This document shows, one piece after another, positions 27,956 through 37,538 of a stretch of 56,734 bases of DNA; the stretch's first letter is position 1; the number at the start of each line of letters is the position of its first letter. Source of the stretch: Caballeronia pedi (GTDB taxonomy: Bacteria > Pseudomonadota > Gammaproteobacteria > Burkholderiales > Burkholderiaceae); contig NZ_FCOE02000046.1 of the NCBI RefSeq assembly GCF_001544915.2, forward strand, positions 1-56,734, written 5' to 3'. A program made the position numbers and the translations under genes. The notes beneath the pieces are model-generated. The model was given only the letters and a program-made list of their open reading frames with translations. It did not search any database and was not told the DNA's origin.

Positions 27956-28935
27956 GCGGCCGTGTGTCGCCCGCGCTGGCGCAGCCCCGTATCGACGATG
28001 CCGTGCTCGATGAAGCGCTCCAGTGGCTCGTCACGCTGTGGTCGGGCGAGGCCGGCGACAAGGAACGCGAAGCGTTGGCGTGCTGGCGGCGTGCCGATCC
28101 GGCGCATGAGGCGGCGTGGCAGCGCGTTCAGTCGATCGATAACCGGCTCGGCGCGTTGCCAACCGCAATAGCCGGGCCGGCGCTGCGCGGCGCACGCGCA
28201 CGCGCGGGGCGGCGCGCCGTGCTCCGCTCCCTGCTGTTCGCGGGCGGAACCGGTGCGCTCGCGTGGGCCGCACGCGACGCAGTCCCGTGGCGAAACTGGA
28301 CCGCGGATTATCGCACGGCGACGGGCGAACAACGCTCCGTCCAGCTTGCGGACGGCACGCGTCTCACCCTGAACACGGGAACCGCCCTCGACGTGCGCTT
28401 TGGACCGAATGAACGGCGCTTGCTGCTGCGCGCCGGCGAAATTTATGTCGCGACGGCGCATGAAATGTCGCGAGCGTATCGACCGTTCATCGTCGATACG
28501 GCGCAGGGCGCGGTCGAATCGCTCGGGACGCGTTTCACGGTGAGGCAGGGCGATTCGCGCTCGTACGTCGCCGTCTACGAGGGTGCGGTATCGGTCCGGC
28601 CAATGCATGCGGCGTCCGCGCGGCGCATCGACGCGGGCCAGCAAGCGGCGTTTTCGCGCGACGAGGTCGAGGCGCCTTCTCCCGCCAACGCCGACGCCAC
28701 CGGCTGGACGCGCGGCCTGCTGATCGTCGAGCAGATGCGGCTCGATGCATTCCTGAGGGAACTCGGCCGCTATCGCACAGGCTTCCTGCGCTGCGATCCG
28801 TCGATCGCGAATCTGCGCGTGTCGGGCGTCTTTCCTCTTGCCGACACCGACCGTGTACTCGCCGCGCTCGAACAGGCGCTGCCCGTCAGCACGCGCTATG
28901 CGACGCGTTACTGGGTGACCGTAGACGCGCGCTGA
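27952..28935 (+). CDS. fecR: FecR-type anti-sigma factor / signal transducer
   Basis: The 327-aa protein has an N-terminal cytoplasmic sigma-binding domain (DUF4880-like, ending AWQRVQSIDNRLGAL), one membrane helix (LRSLLFAGGTGALAWAA) and a periplasmic FecR domain (GEQRSVQLADGTRLTLNTGT, ESLGTRFTVR, VYEGAVSV). The C-terminal part resembles the STN-interacting segment (DPSIANLRVSGVFPLADTDR). It passes the signal from the STN domain of the receptor encoded next to the sigma factor at 27455. Confidence 0.94.
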   Translation: MSGRVSPALAQPRIDDAVLDEALQWLVTLWSGEAGDKEREALACWRRADPAHEAAWQRVQSIDNRLGALPTAIAGPALRGARARAGRRAVLRSLLFAGGTGALAWAARDAVPWRNWTADYRTATGEQRSVQLADGTRLTLNTGTALDVRFGPNERRLLLRAGEIYVATAHEMSRAYRPFIVDTAQGAVESLGTRFTVRQGDSRSYVAVYEGAVSVRPMHAASARRIDAGQQAAFSRDEVEAPSPANADATGWTRGLLIVEQMRLDAFLRELGRYRTGFLRCDPSIANLRVSGVFPLADTDRVLAALEQALPVSTRYATRYWVTVDAR

Positions 28936-29052
28936 GCGCGTCGCGCCGGTCGCGCCGAAAAAAATTTGCATCTGCGAGTAGCACTTTCTCTTTCTCGCCC
29001 GGGATATCAGGAAAGCACTGTTCATCCACTGGTCGAGAAAGGAAATCAAAGA

Positions 29053-31464
29053 ATGAGTTTGCGCTTCACGCCAAAGCCAATATTGGTGGGCTGCCTCGCG
29101 CTTGCACCGCTTGCCGCGACCGCGCAATCCGCGCCCGCTGTCGTCGCGAGCCCGGCCGCGCGGCCTTACGACATCGCCCCAGGCACGCTGGATCAGGTGC
29201 TCAACCGATACGCGAGCGCCGCAGGCGTTCTGCTGACGGTCGACAGCGCGCTGACCGCGGGCAAGCGTAGTCCGGGGCTGCACGACAGTGTCGGACTCGA
29301 CGCAGGCTTCGACGCGATTCTCTCCGGTAGCGGACTCGAAGCCGTTGGCGATGTCTCCGGCGGCTACCGGCTTGCCCTGCGAAAATCCGAACCCCAAAAC
29401 GCAGACGCCAGCGAGGCGCAAGGCGTGGAACTCGCGCCGGTCGTCGTGACAGGCCAGCGTCAGGAAGGCGACGCGGTCTATGGCTATGTGGCGCATCGCA
29501 GTACGGGCGCTTCCAAGACCGATACGGCGCTGATCGAGACACCGCAATCCGTGTCGGTCGTCACGCGCGGACAGATGGACGATCAGGGCGTGCAGAGCGT
29601 GCGCGAAGCGTTGCGTTATACGGCGGGCGTCATGTCGGAATATCGCGGCGGCAGCAGCAGCCGCTACGACACGGTCTCCTATCGCGGATTCGGCGGCGGC
29701 GTGAACTACGACTATTCGTATCTCGACGGCACGCGCCTTCTCGGCGGCAACTACGCCGTGCCGCAGATCGATCCGTATAACCTCGACCGCGTGGAGATCA
29801 TCAAGGGCCCGGCGTCGGTGCTCTATGGACAGGTCAATCCCGGCGGCATGCTGAGCCTCACCAGCAAGCGGCCGCCCGAGGAAGCTTTTCACGAGATCGA
29901 GTTGGAAGCGGGTAATCACGACCGCTGGCAGGGCGCGTTCGACGTAGGCGGCCCGGTCGACAAGAATGGCGCCGCGCTCTACCGCCTGACGGGCCTCGCA
30001 CGCGATAGCGATACGCAGGCCGATTTCGCGCGCGAACAGCGCATATCGATTTCGCCATCGGCCACCTTCAGATTCGATCGCGATACGGAACTGACGCTGC
30101 TCGCGAACTATCAGCACGATCCGCGCGCGGGCTACTTCGGCTTCCTGCCCGCGCAGGGCACCGTGCTCTACAACCCGGCGGGCAAGATTCCGACGAGCTT
30201 CTTCGACGGCGATCCCGACTTCGACCGTTTCGACCGCACGCAATATCAGTTCGGCTACGCGTTCTCGCATCGTTTCGACGATGTCTGGACCTTCCGCCAG
30301 AACGCGCGCTACATGCACATGGACGTGGACTACGAGTCGGTCTATTCGAATGGCCTGCAGGCCGACGGCCATACGCTCAACCGGCGCGCGATCCACACCG
30401 TCGAACACAGCGATTCGCTGACGCTCGACAACCAGGCCGAAGCGAAATTCGGCACCGGGCCGCTGCGGCATACCGTGCTGTTCGGCTTCGATTACCAGCG
30501 CTTCGCGGAAAATCAGGCGCAGGGCACCGGCAGCGCGCCGACGCTCGATTTCCTGAACCCGGTCTACTATCAGGCGTTCACGCAGCCCGCGCTCAGTCAA
30601 CTGACGCATCAGGTGCAGAACCAGTTCGGCGTCTATGCGCAGGATCAGTTGCGGCTCGGAAAATGGGCGCTCCAGCTCGGCGTGCGGCAGGACTGGACCA
30701 CCGCCGATACCGACGACCGCACGGCGGGCACATCGACCGATCAGGCCAGCCACGCGTTCACATGGCGCGCGGGCCTGCTTTATCTCTTCGACAACGGCAT
30801 TGCGCCTTACGCGAGCTATTCGACGTCGTTCCAGCCGACGGCCGGCACCGATGTCGCCGGCAATCCGTTCAACCCGACCAAGGGCGAGCAATACGAAGTC
30901 GGCGTGAAGTACCAGCCGCACGGCTTCAACGGCTTCTTCACCGCGTCCGCGTTCCAGATCAAACAGCAGAACGTGCTTACCACCGATCCGGACAATCCGC
31001 TCTTCAGCATTCAGACGGGCGAAGTGCGCGTGCGCGGGGTCGAACTGGAAGCCCACGCGCAACTCACGCGCGGCCTCGGGATGATCGCGTCCTACACGTA
31101 TCTGAACGATGTCGTCACGTCTGCCAACGACGGCACGCAAGGCAAGCGCCCCGCGATGATTCCCACGCACATGGCGACGCTCTGGCTCGACTACACGTTG
31201 CGCGGCGAGCATTTGAACGGACTGGGGTTCGGCGCGGGCGTGCGATACATCGGCCCGAGCTATGGCGCCGCGAACGACAGCTTTAGCGTGCCGGGCGTCG
31301 TGCTCCTGGACGCCGCCGCGCATTACGACATCGATCACTGGCGTCTTGCGCTCAACGTGGACAACCTCGCGGATCGCACCTTCGTCTCGTCGTGCGCCAC
31401 GGCGACGAAATGCTTTTACGGCGCGCGCCGCACGATCATCGGCACGGCGCGCTATCAGTGGTGA
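29053..31464 (+). CDS. TonB-dependent siderophore receptor with STN signalling domain (FoxA/FpvA type)
   Basis: The protein is 803 aa from ATG 29053, with AAAGGA 9 bases upstream and a signal peptide ending TAQS. An STN domain follows (YDIAPGTLDQVLNRYASAAG, GLDAGFDAILSGSGLEAV), then the plug (ETPQSVSVVTRGQMDDQG, EIIKGPASVLYGQVNPGGM) and a barrel ending in ARYQW. The STN domain interacts with FecR in the periplasm, so this receptor both imports its ligand and induces its own synthesis. It resembles ferrioxamine and hydroxamate xenosiderophore receptors. The barrel and C-terminus are similar to those of the receptor at 4959, so the two probably share ancestry. Confidence 0.94.
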   Translation: MSLRFTPKPILVGCLALAPLAATAQSAPAVVASPAARPYDIAPGTLDQVLNRYASAAGVLLTVDSALTAGKRSPGLHDSVGLDAGFDAILSGSGLEAVGDVSGGYRLALRKSEPQNADASEAQGVELAPVVVTGQRQEGDAVYGYVAHRSTGASKTDTALIETPQSVSVVTRGQMDDQGVQSVREALRYTAGVMSEYRGGSSSRYDTVSYRGFGGGVNYDYSYLDGTRLLGGNYAVPQIDPYNLDRVEIIKGPASVLYGQVNPGGMLSLTSKRPPEEAFHEIELEAGNHDRWQGAFDVGGPVDKNGAALYRLTGLARDSDTQADFAREQRISISPSATFRFDRDTELTLLANYQHDPRAGYFGFLPAQGTVLYNPAGKIPTSFFDGDPDFDRFDRTQYQFGYAFSHRFDDVWTFRQNARYMHMDVDYESVYSNGLQADGHTLNRRAIHTVEHSDSLTLDNQAEAKFGTGPLRHTVLFGFDYQRFAENQAQGTGSAPTLDFLNPVYYQAFTQPALSQLTHQVQNQFGVYAQDQLRLGKWALQLGVRQDWTTADTDDRTAGTSTDQASHAFTWRAGLLYLFDNGIAPYASYSTSFQPTAGTDVAGNPFNPTKGEQYEVGVKYQPHGFNGFFTASAFQIKQQNVLTTDPDNPLFSIQTGEVRVRGVELEAHAQLTRGLGMIASYTYLNDVVTSANDGTQGKRPAMIPTHMATLWLDYTLRGEHLNGLGFGAGVRYIGPSYGAANDSFSVPGVVLLDAAAHYDIDHWRLALNVDNLADRTFVSSCATATKCFYGARRTIIGTARYQW

Positions 31465-31469
31465 ACGCG

Positions 31470-32639
31470 ATGCGCATCTGGCACCGGCTACATACGTGGA
31501 GCAGTCTCATCTGTACGGCGTTCCTGCTCCTGTTGTGCTTGACCGGCCTGCCGCTCATTTTTCACGATGAGATCGACGCGCTGATCGACGCTGCGCCGGT
31601 CCGGTCCGTCGTCGCCAAAGCGGGCGAGGCGTTGCCCGTCGATCTCGATCACATCGTCGCGGATGTGGCGGCACGCTATCCCGGCGAACGCGTGCAGTTC
31701 GTCATCTGGAGCGACGACGGGCCGGATCTCCTGAAGGTCAATCTTGCGCCGCCCGCTGGCGTGAAACGCGGCAATCGCCTCGTCGCCGTCGATGAGCATA
31801 GCGGCGCGGTACTCGGCGCGGCATGGAGCCAACGAGATTGGCGACGCGGCAATTTCATGACGTTTCTGCTCGCGCTGCATACGGACTTGCTGATGGGCAC
31901 GGCAGGAAGCCTCGTCTTCTGCGCGGTCGGGCTTCTGTTCGTCATTGCACTCGTCTCCGGCGTCGTGATTTACGGCCGCTTCATGCGCAAGCTCGAGTTC
32001 GGCACGGTGCGGCACGAGCGCGGGCGACGCATCCGCTGGCTCGACCTGCATAACCTGCTCGGCATCGCTACCCTGTGCTGGGCGTTGGTCGTGGGCGCGA
32101 CAGGGATCCTGAATACGCTCGACACGATGCTTTTCGGCTACTGGCAGAAGACGGAGCTCGCCGAGTTGATCAAGCCGTATCGCGATCTTCCGCCAGTCGA
32201 GCATCCGGCGTCGGTCGCGCGGGCCACTGAAGTCGCACGCAAGGCCGTCCCCGGCAGAACGCCTTCGTTCGTCGCGTATCCGGGGTCGTTCTTCAGCAGC
32301 CGATATCACTACACGGTATTCATGCGCGGCGAGACGCCGCTCACTTCGAGAGTGCTCGCGCCCGTGCTCGTTGACGCCCGCACGCTCCAGGTTAGCGCGG
32401 TCGGCGAGCTGCCGTGGTATCTCGTGGCGCTCGAGGCGTCGCGGCCGCTGCATTTCGGCGACTACGGCGGGTTGCCTTTCAAGGCGCTCTGGGCGATGCT
32501 CGATCTGATGACTATCGTGGTGCTCGCGGGCGGTCTGTATCTCTGGTTCGCGCGCCGCCGCGCAGAAAGGAGGCGCGGCAGACAGCTCTCGTCTGCGTCG
32601 AACAGAGACCGCGGCGTCGATATCGAAGGTCGATCATGA
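31470..32639 (+). CDS. PepSY-associated membrane protein (siderophore-iron reductase type)
   Basis: The 389-aa protein has about four membrane helices (SSLICTAFLLLLCLTG; FCAVGLLFVIALVSGVVIYG; LLGIATLCWALVVGATGIL; LDLMTIVVLAGGLYLWF) and periplasmic PepSY-like regions between them. Conserved His residues lie near helix ends (WHRLHTW, LLALHTDL, LDLHNLLG). Proteins of this family (PiuB, FsrB-like, FoxB) sit beside siderophore receptors and are linked to reduction or release of siderophore iron at the inner membrane. It starts five bases after the receptor stop; GTG 31461 is an alternative start. Confidence 0.88.
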   Translation: MRIWHRLHTWSSLICTAFLLLLCLTGLPLIFHDEIDALIDAAPVRSVVAKAGEALPVDLDHIVADVAARYPGERVQFVIWSDDGPDLLKVNLAPPAGVKRGNRLVAVDEHSGAVLGAAWSQRDWRRGNFMTFLLALHTDLLMGTAGSLVFCAVGLLFVIALVSGVVIYGRFMRKLEFGTVRHERGRRIRWLDLHNLLGIATLCWALVVGATGILNTLDTMLFGYWQKTELAELIKPYRDLPPVEHPASVARATEVARKAVPGRTPSFVAYPGSFFSSRYHYTVFMRGETPLTSRVLAPVLVDARTLQVSAVGELPWYLVALEASRPLHFGDYGGLPFKALWAMLDLMTIVVLAGGLYLWFARRRAERRRGRQLSSASNRDRGVDIEGRS

Positions 32640-32830
32640 GCCAGCCCGTCCAGCATCAGACAAGGATATGGCGCACGCCTCTGCTGATCGCAGTCAGCAC
32701 GCTTGTCGGCCTGACATCGGCGGCGTGCGGCGAGGGAGCAGGGCGCTGGGTGTCGTGGATCGCTCTGGCGACGCCGCTGGTCGTGGCGGCGTGGCGCCTC
32801 GGTCCGGGAAAAAGGGCGCGCAGCGTCTAG
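32636..32830 (+). CDS. Small two-helix membrane protein downstream of the PepSY protein
   Basis: The 64-aa protein starts inside the PepSY gene's stop codon (ATGA), so it is translationally coupled. It consists mainly of two hydrophobic segments (TPLLIAVSTLVGLTSAA and VSWIALATPLVVAAW) and a basic tail. Its 3' end overlaps the convergent aldehyde dehydrogenase by four bases. Small coupled membrane proteins of this kind often follow PepSY genes; their role is unknown. Confidence 0.7.
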   Translation: MSQPVQHQTRIWRTPLLIAVSTLVGLTSAACGEGAGRWVSWIALATPLVVAAWRLGPGKRARSV

Positions 32831-34254
32831 CCCAACAGCGTCGGATCGACATTGACGGAACGCAGATCGCTATAAGCGCGAAGTCCCATCGGCGACAGCG
32901 CGATCGACCCGTTCCCCGAGTTCTTGTGCCCGATCCAGCCCAGTCGCGCATCGACGAAATTGCATCGGTTGACATATACCGTCCCCGTCTCGGCTTCGTC
33001 GATGAAGCGTTCTGCGCGCGCCTTCGAACGCGTGAAGATCGAAGCACTGAGTCCGTAGCGGCTCGCGTTGACGAGTTCGATCGCGTGTTCGTCGGAAGCG
33101 ACGCGCATGACAGGCAGCACCGGGCCGAAGGTTTCGTCGCGCATCACGGACATTTCGGTCGTGACGCCGGCGAGCAGCGTCGGCGACAGAAAGAGCGCGT
33201 TGCCGATGCGCTCCGTCACACCGCCTGCGATGGCGGTCGCGCCTTTTTCCAGCGCGTCGTCGATCATGTTCTTGAGCGCGTGAACCGCGCGTTCGCCGCC
33301 GAACAACGGGCCGAGCGTTGTGTCCGGGTGCATCGGGTCGCCCGAGCGCTGCTCGCGCATGATGCGCGCGGCGGCTCCGACGAACCTGTCGTGCAAGCTC
33401 TCGTGAACGAACACGCGCTTCACCGCGCAGCACGATTGCCCCGAGTTATGCAGCCGTCCGATTCGCACGGTCCATTCCACCGCGCTGTCCACATCGGCAT
33501 CTTCCGCGATATAGGCCGCGTCATTGCTGCCCAGCTCGAGCGACGAGCCGATGAAGGGCTTGCGCACCGGCTGGTTCGCGCGACGCGCCACGCTCGTCTG
33601 GATCGCGCGGCCGCCCTGCACGGAACCGGTGAACACGACATGATCGATATCGGCTTCTTCGATGATCCGCGCCGACACGTCGTAGTCCACCGTCACGTTG
33701 ACGAGCAACGGCCCGATGCCGCCGAGCTCGCCGAACGCCCGCTCGAAATGCCGGCCGACGGATGGCGTCGTCGTGTGCTTGAGCACGACACCGCTGCCGG
33801 CGAGCAACGCGCACATCGTGCCGTTGATGGCGCAGAACAGCGGGTAATTCCACGGCGTGATGATATAGACCACGCCTTTCGGAACGAACTCGATGCGCCC
33901 GGCGAAGTCGTCCGTGTGATAACGCGCAAGATCGTGCGGGGCGAGGGCGCCGTCCTCCGCGAAACGGCACATGAACTCGGCGCGCTCGATCATGTAGTCG
34001 ATCTCCGCCGCCGCCGCGCTGAGCGGCTTGCCCATCTCGCGCGTGACGTCGCGGGCAATCTCGTCCTTGTGACCGCGAAAATAATCGAGCGCGCGGCGCA
34101 ACTGGCCGGCTCGTTGCGCAGGCGGGCATGTCGCCCACATTCGGGCGGCCGCGCGCACGCGCGTGATCATTTCATGAACATCGTCCAGGCTTTCCGATGC
34201 CGCGGAAAACACCCGTTCGCCGGTAAAAGGATTGCTTAGCTCGATCATGCTCAT
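32827..34254 (-). CDS. NAD(P)-dependent aldehyde dehydrogenase
   Basis: The 475-aa enzyme has the full ALDH pattern: PWNYP near residue 134, general-base Glu240 (SLELGSND), nucleophile Cys275 (NSGQSC) and the DETFGPVLPV motif. It is closest in style to succinate-semialdehyde dehydrogenases. It is the last gene of the minus-strand operon that begins with the amino-acid importer at 37336. In the proposed pathway it oxidises the aldehyde made by the FAD oxidase at 41180. The true aldehyde is not evident. Confidence 0.93.
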   Translation of the reverse strand: MSMIELSNPFTGERVFSAASESLDDVHEMITRVRAAARMWATCPPAQRAGQLRRALDYFRGHKDEIARDVTREMGKPLSAAAAEIDYMIERAEFMCRFAEDGALAPHDLARYHTDDFAGRIEFVPKGVVYIITPWNYPLFCAINGTMCALLAGSGVVLKHTTTPSVGRHFERAFGELGGIGPLLVNVTVDYDVSARIIEEADIDHVVFTGSVQGGRAIQTSVARRANQPVRKPFIGSSLELGSNDAAYIAEDADVDSAVEWTVRIGRLHNSGQSCCAVKRVFVHESLHDRFVGAAARIMREQRSGDPMHPDTTLGPLFGGERAVHALKNMIDDALEKGATAIAGGVTERIGNALFLSPTLLAGVTTEMSVMRDETFGPVLPVMRVASDEHAIELVNASRYGLSASIFTRSKARAERFIDEAETGTVYVNRCNFVDARLGWIGHKNSGNGSIALSPMGLRAYSDLRSVNVDPTLLG

Positions 34255-34296
34255 ACCATGCGTTCTCCACGATTTATCGATAAAGCCGAGACGAGA

Positions 34297-35163
34297 TCAG
34301 CGCAGCACCGTGTTGACACTGGAGCTTCCATCGGGCGGCGCGGTGAGATAGCCGTTCAACACGGCCTCCTGAAGCCGTCCCGAGGTGAATTTCTTCACGG
34401 CCTGCTCGAAAGTGCCGTCCTGCCTGGCCTGCGCGATCATCCTGTTGACGTAGTTCCGCAAGCCGTCGTCGCCACGCCGCACCGCCGGCGCGCCCCAACT
34501 GATGCCGAACGAGACGTTCGAGAGCTGCATGTCGGGATCGCGAGCCACGGCGGGAAGCAGCGCCTTGACGTCTTCGGTCAGACCATCGGCGCGGTGCTGC
34601 TGCAGCGCCGTGATGGCGTCGTTCATGCTGTCGAGCAACACGAGATGAATGTCCGGATAGTTCTTGCGCACGTACTGCGCCTGCCATCCGCCCTTCATCG
34701 AAAGAAGGGTCTTGCCGTTGAAGTCTTCGAGTTTGTTGTACTGCTCGCCGCGCCGCACCAGCACGCCCGACGCGCCCCAGTTGGTGGAGTCGGCGAAGTC
34801 GACCACGCGTTTGCGCTCGTCGGTCGGCGACATGGTGGCGATCACCAGATCGACCTTGCCGCTGATCAGCATCTGCATGCGGGTGGCCGAGGTGACACAG
34901 GTGAAAACGGCCTTGCCGGGATCGCCGAACGCGTTCTTCGCGATGTAGCGCGCGAAGTCGACGTCGATGCCTTCCGGCTTTCCCTGGGCATTCAGGAAAG
35001 CGGCGGGCGGGGCGTCGCACTTGACGCCGACATTGAGCTGGCCCGCGTGGCTCAGGGTCTCGGGAAGCGCGGCGTCGGCAGCGAAGGACGTGCGCGAAAA
35101 CGCCGCCATGCCGAATACGAGCGCCGCGACTGCCAAAGTCTTTCTTGTCGATGCGGTCTTCAT
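34297..35163 (-). CDS. Polar-amino-acid-type ABC transporter periplasmic binding protein
   Basis: The protein is 288 aa from the ATG at 35163, which has AAGGAG 8 bases upstream. A Sec signal peptide ends in SFAADA. The body is an SBP_bac_3 protein (LNVGVKCDAPPAAFLNAQGKPEGIDVDFARY in overlapping pieces, and MSPTDERKRVVDFADSTNWG). Such proteins bind amino acids, opines or related small zwitterions. It belongs with the ATPase at 35204 and the two permeases upstream. Confidence 0.92.
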   Translation of the reverse strand: MKTASTRKTLAVAALVFGMAAFSRTSFAADAALPETLSHAGQLNVGVKCDAPPAAFLNAQGKPEGIDVDFARYIAKNAFGDPGKAVFTCVTSATRMQMLISGKVDLVIATMSPTDERKRVVDFADSTNWGASGVLVRRGEQYNKLEDFNGKTLLSMKGGWQAQYVRKNYPDIHLVLLDSMNDAITALQQHRADGLTEDVKALLPAVARDPDMQLSNVSFGISWGAPAVRRGDDGLRNYVNRMIAQARQDGTFEQAVKKFTSGRLQEAVLNGYLTAPPDGSSSVNTVLR

Positions 35164-35203
35164 CGTGAAGCTCCTTGCGTTGCCCGCGAATCTCGTCGTG
35201 TCT

Positions 35204-35953
35204 TCATTTGTGATTGGCGACGAAGCGGCGCGCGCGCTCCGTCGCCGGACGGTCGAAAAACACATCCGGCGGAGACGATTCCAGCACCGTCCCCTGATCC
35301 ATGAAAACGATGCGGTCCGCGCAACGCCGCGCGAAGCCGGTTTCGTGTGTGACGACGATCGATGTCAGTCCGTCGGCGGTCAGGTCGTCGATGATCGCGA
35401 GCACTTCGCTGACGGTCTCGGGATCGAGCGCAGACGTGGGCTCGTCGAACAGCATCACGTCCGGCTGCATCATCATCGAACGGACGATTGCGATGCGCTG
35501 CTGCTGTCCGCCGGAAAGCTGGGCCGGGTAGGCGTCGGCCTTGTCGTAGAGACCCACGCGCTTGAGCAGCGCGCGGGCGCGTGTATCGGCGTCTTCACAC
35601 GACAGCACCTTTTCACGCACGGGCGCGAAGCACAGGTTGCGCAGCACCGTGAAATGCGGGAACAGCGAATAGTCCTGAAAGACCATGCCCATGTTGCGGC
35701 GCACGTCGCGCCACGCTTTCTCGCTCAGGCTCGTGATGTCGCGGCCCTTGTAGACGATCGAGCCGCCCGCGATCTTTTCGAGCCCGTTCAGGCAGCGGAT
35801 GAACGTGCTTTTGCCCGAGCCGCTCGATCCCATCACGACGATGCGTTCGCCCGCCTGCACGCTCAGATCGACCCCGCGCAGCACTTCGAGTTCGCCGTAG
35901 GATTTGCGCAGCGCCCGCGTCTCGATGATCGGCGCTTCCTTTGTTTCGGGCAT
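35204..35953 (-). CDS. Polar-amino-acid-type ABC transporter ATPase
   Basis: The 249-aa GlnQ/HisP-family ATPase has Walker A GSSGSGKST, Q-loop VFQDYSLFPHFTVLRN, signature LSGGQQQR, Walker B VMLFDEPTSALDPE and H-loop VVTHE. It lies between the permease genes and the binding protein in the same operon and drives the importer. Confidence 0.95.
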   Translation of the reverse strand: MPETKEAPIIETRALRKSYGELEVLRGVDLSVQAGERIVVMGSSGSGKSTFIRCLNGLEKIAGGSIVYKGRDITSLSEKAWRDVRRNMGMVFQDYSLFPHFTVLRNLCFAPVREKVLSCEDADTRARALLKRVGLYDKADAYPAQLSGGQQQRIAIVRSMMMQPDVMLFDEPTSALDPETVSEVLAIIDDLTADGLTSIVVTHETGFARRCADRIVFMDQGTVLESSPPDVFFDRPATERARRFVANHK

Positions 35954-35990
35954 GATGAAACACTCCAGATAGTCGAATCAATCGGATGGA

Positions 35991-36668
35991 TCACGAGCGT
36001 CGCACCGGCGCGCCGAAGACCTTCTCGAGCTTGCGCGTGCCACGCATCAGCAGTGTGCCCGCCGCGAGGTAGACGAGCAGAATGAACGTGTAGACGGTGA
36101 TGCCCGGCATGCCGCCATGAAAGTACGCGGACCGTTCGATGACGATCTGCGCGCCCTTCAGCAGTTCGGTGGCGCCGATCAATGCGCCGAGCGAGGTCGA
36201 CTGCAACAGGATCGTGCATAGCCCGGCATAGGCCGGAATGACTGGCCGGATCGCCTGCGGCACGACGATGAAGAAGAACGCGTCGATGCCGCGCACGCCG
36301 AGCGCCCGGCAGCTCTCCAGTTGATGGCGCGGCACCGCGCAGATGCCGCCGCGTACGATCTCCGCGCCGTTCGCGCCGCCCCAGAGCGATAGGCTCACGA
36401 TGGTCGCCTCGACCGGACCGAGCTGCAGCCCGAACATCGGCGCGCCGAAGAACACGAAGAACACGCTGACGATCAGCGGCACGTCGCGAAAGAATTCGAT
36501 GATGGCGCGCGCGCCGACGCGCAGGAAGCCGATCTGCGACGTGGCGATGCCGCCGAACCCGAGCGAGATGACCGTCGAGCACAGCACGCTCATGAGGAAG
36601 ATGAAGGCGGACAGGCGTGCCGCGTGCAGGAAGAACCCGGCGTTGTCCGTGATCAGATGCAGACTCAT
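35991..36668 (-). CDS. Polar-amino-acid-type ABC transporter permease (second subunit)
   Basis: The protein is 225 aa from the ATG at 36668, which overlaps the stop of the upstream permease (ATGA). It has about five membrane helices and the HisM/GlnP-type EAA loop (ESCRALGVRGIDAFFFIVVPQA). An RDVPLIV motif matches the FRxTPLLVQ-type signature of this family. It pairs with the 36665 permease as a heterodimer. Confidence 0.93.
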   Translation of the reverse strand: MSLHLITDNAGFFLHAARLSAFIFLMSVLCSTVISLGFGGIATSQIGFLRVGARAIIEFFRDVPLIVSVFFVFFGAPMFGLQLGPVEATIVSLSLWGGANGAEIVRGGICAVPRHQLESCRALGVRGIDAFFFIVVPQAIRPVIPAYAGLCTILLQSTSLGALIGATELLKGAQIVIERSAYFHGGMPGITVYTFILLVYLAAGTLLMRGTRKLEKVFGAPVRRS

Positions 36669-37336
36669 CGTGCAAACCCCCGTCCGAGCCGCGCCTCGAC
36701 GAGGCTGGACATGCACGACATCACCGCCACGATGATCAGATAGCCGACGAAGAGAGCGAAGAAGTTTTCCAGCCCGCGTGCGCTGTTGGCGATGTTGTCC
36801 ATCGCTACATAGGTGAGTTCAGGCACGCCGATCGCGGTCAGCAGCGCCGAATTCTTGGTGGTCGAGACGGCCGTGTTCATCATCGCCGGGACGACGGTGC
36901 GCGTGGCCACGGGCAGGATGATGAAGCAATACGTGCGCAGCGGATGAAGACCCAGCGAACGGGCCGCTTCGATGAGCCGCCGCGGCAGCGAATCGACCGC
37001 GCCGCGCAGGTTTTCGAGTTGATAGGCGCCGCCCCAGAGCGACAACACGATGATGCCCGACGTCAACGCATCCACGCGCACGCCAATCTCAGGCAGTCCG
37101 AAATAAAAGAAGAAGATCTGCACGAGCAACGGCGTGCTGCGAAACAGGGCGATATAGCCGCGAACCAGCCGGCGCAACACGGGGACTTCGAGGAACAATA
37201 TGGTTACGCCGATATAACCGATCGCGATGGAAGCCGCGATACAGGCGCACGCGAGTACGACGGTCAGGCGCAGTCCGGTCAGAAGAAGCGGTGTTGCGTC
37301 CCACAGATAATGCCAGTCGAAGAAAGTACCGGTCAT
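36665..37336 (-). CDS. Polar-amino-acid-type ABC transporter permease (first subunit)
   Basis: The 223-aa protein has FRSTPLLVQIFFFYFGLP and an EAA loop (EAARSLGLHPLRTYCFIILP), typical of HisQ/GlnP permeases. It is the first gene of the minus-strand operon (permease, permease, ATPase, binding protein, aldehyde dehydrogenase). The promoter and operator lie just upstream at 37448-37505, shared with the divergent regulator. Confidence 0.94.
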   Translation of the reverse strand: MTGTFFDWHYLWDATPLLLTGLRLTVVLACACIAASIAIGYIGVTILFLEVPVLRRLVRGYIALFRSTPLLVQIFFFYFGLPEIGVRVDALTSGIIVLSLWGGAYQLENLRGAVDSLPRRLIEAARSLGLHPLRTYCFIILPVATRTVVPAMMNTAVSTTKNSALLTAIGVPELTYVAMDNIANSARGLENFFALFVGYLIIVAVMSCMSSLVEARLGRGFAR

Positions 37337-37447
37337 GCTGTCTCTCTAGTAATAATGAGGCATGCAAAACAAGATCAGTCGGCTGCGATGTTCTTGTTCG
37401 GCTTCAGCGTGTTCGACACACTCGATGGTCACGTCGAGCATGACTTC

Positions 37448-37476
37448 AATCTAAGCTGCCAATTGTCAAGTGTCAA
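37448..37476 (-). promoter_or_regulatory. Promoter of the amino-acid importer operon
   Basis: On the minus strand TTGACA (37476-37471), a 17-base spacer and TAGATT (37453-37448) form a good sigma-70 promoter. Its -35 lies inside the left arm of the operator, so a bound regulator would block it. Confidence 0.55.
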
Positions 37477-37505
37477 CACTTACATTGCCGAATGTGTTGA
37501 CACTT
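37468..37505. promoter_or_regulatory. Operator 1 of the GntR-GNAT regulon (perfect 12-bp inverted repeat)
   Basis: AAGTGTCAACAC (37468-37479) and GTGTTGACACTT (37494-37505) are exact inverted copies separated by 14 bases. The site lies between the divergent importer operon and the regulator gene, so it probably serves autoregulation and importer control. Elements with the same core occur at 40945, 41065 and 42614. Confidence 0.75.
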
Positions 37506-37538
37506 GCTATCATGGGTCATCGATCTGGAGAAGAACGA

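Noticed and set aside
27856..31338. A 1160-aa minus-strand open frame across fecR and the receptor
   Set aside because: No domain is recognisable; it lies opposite three intact genes and reflects GC-skewed codons.
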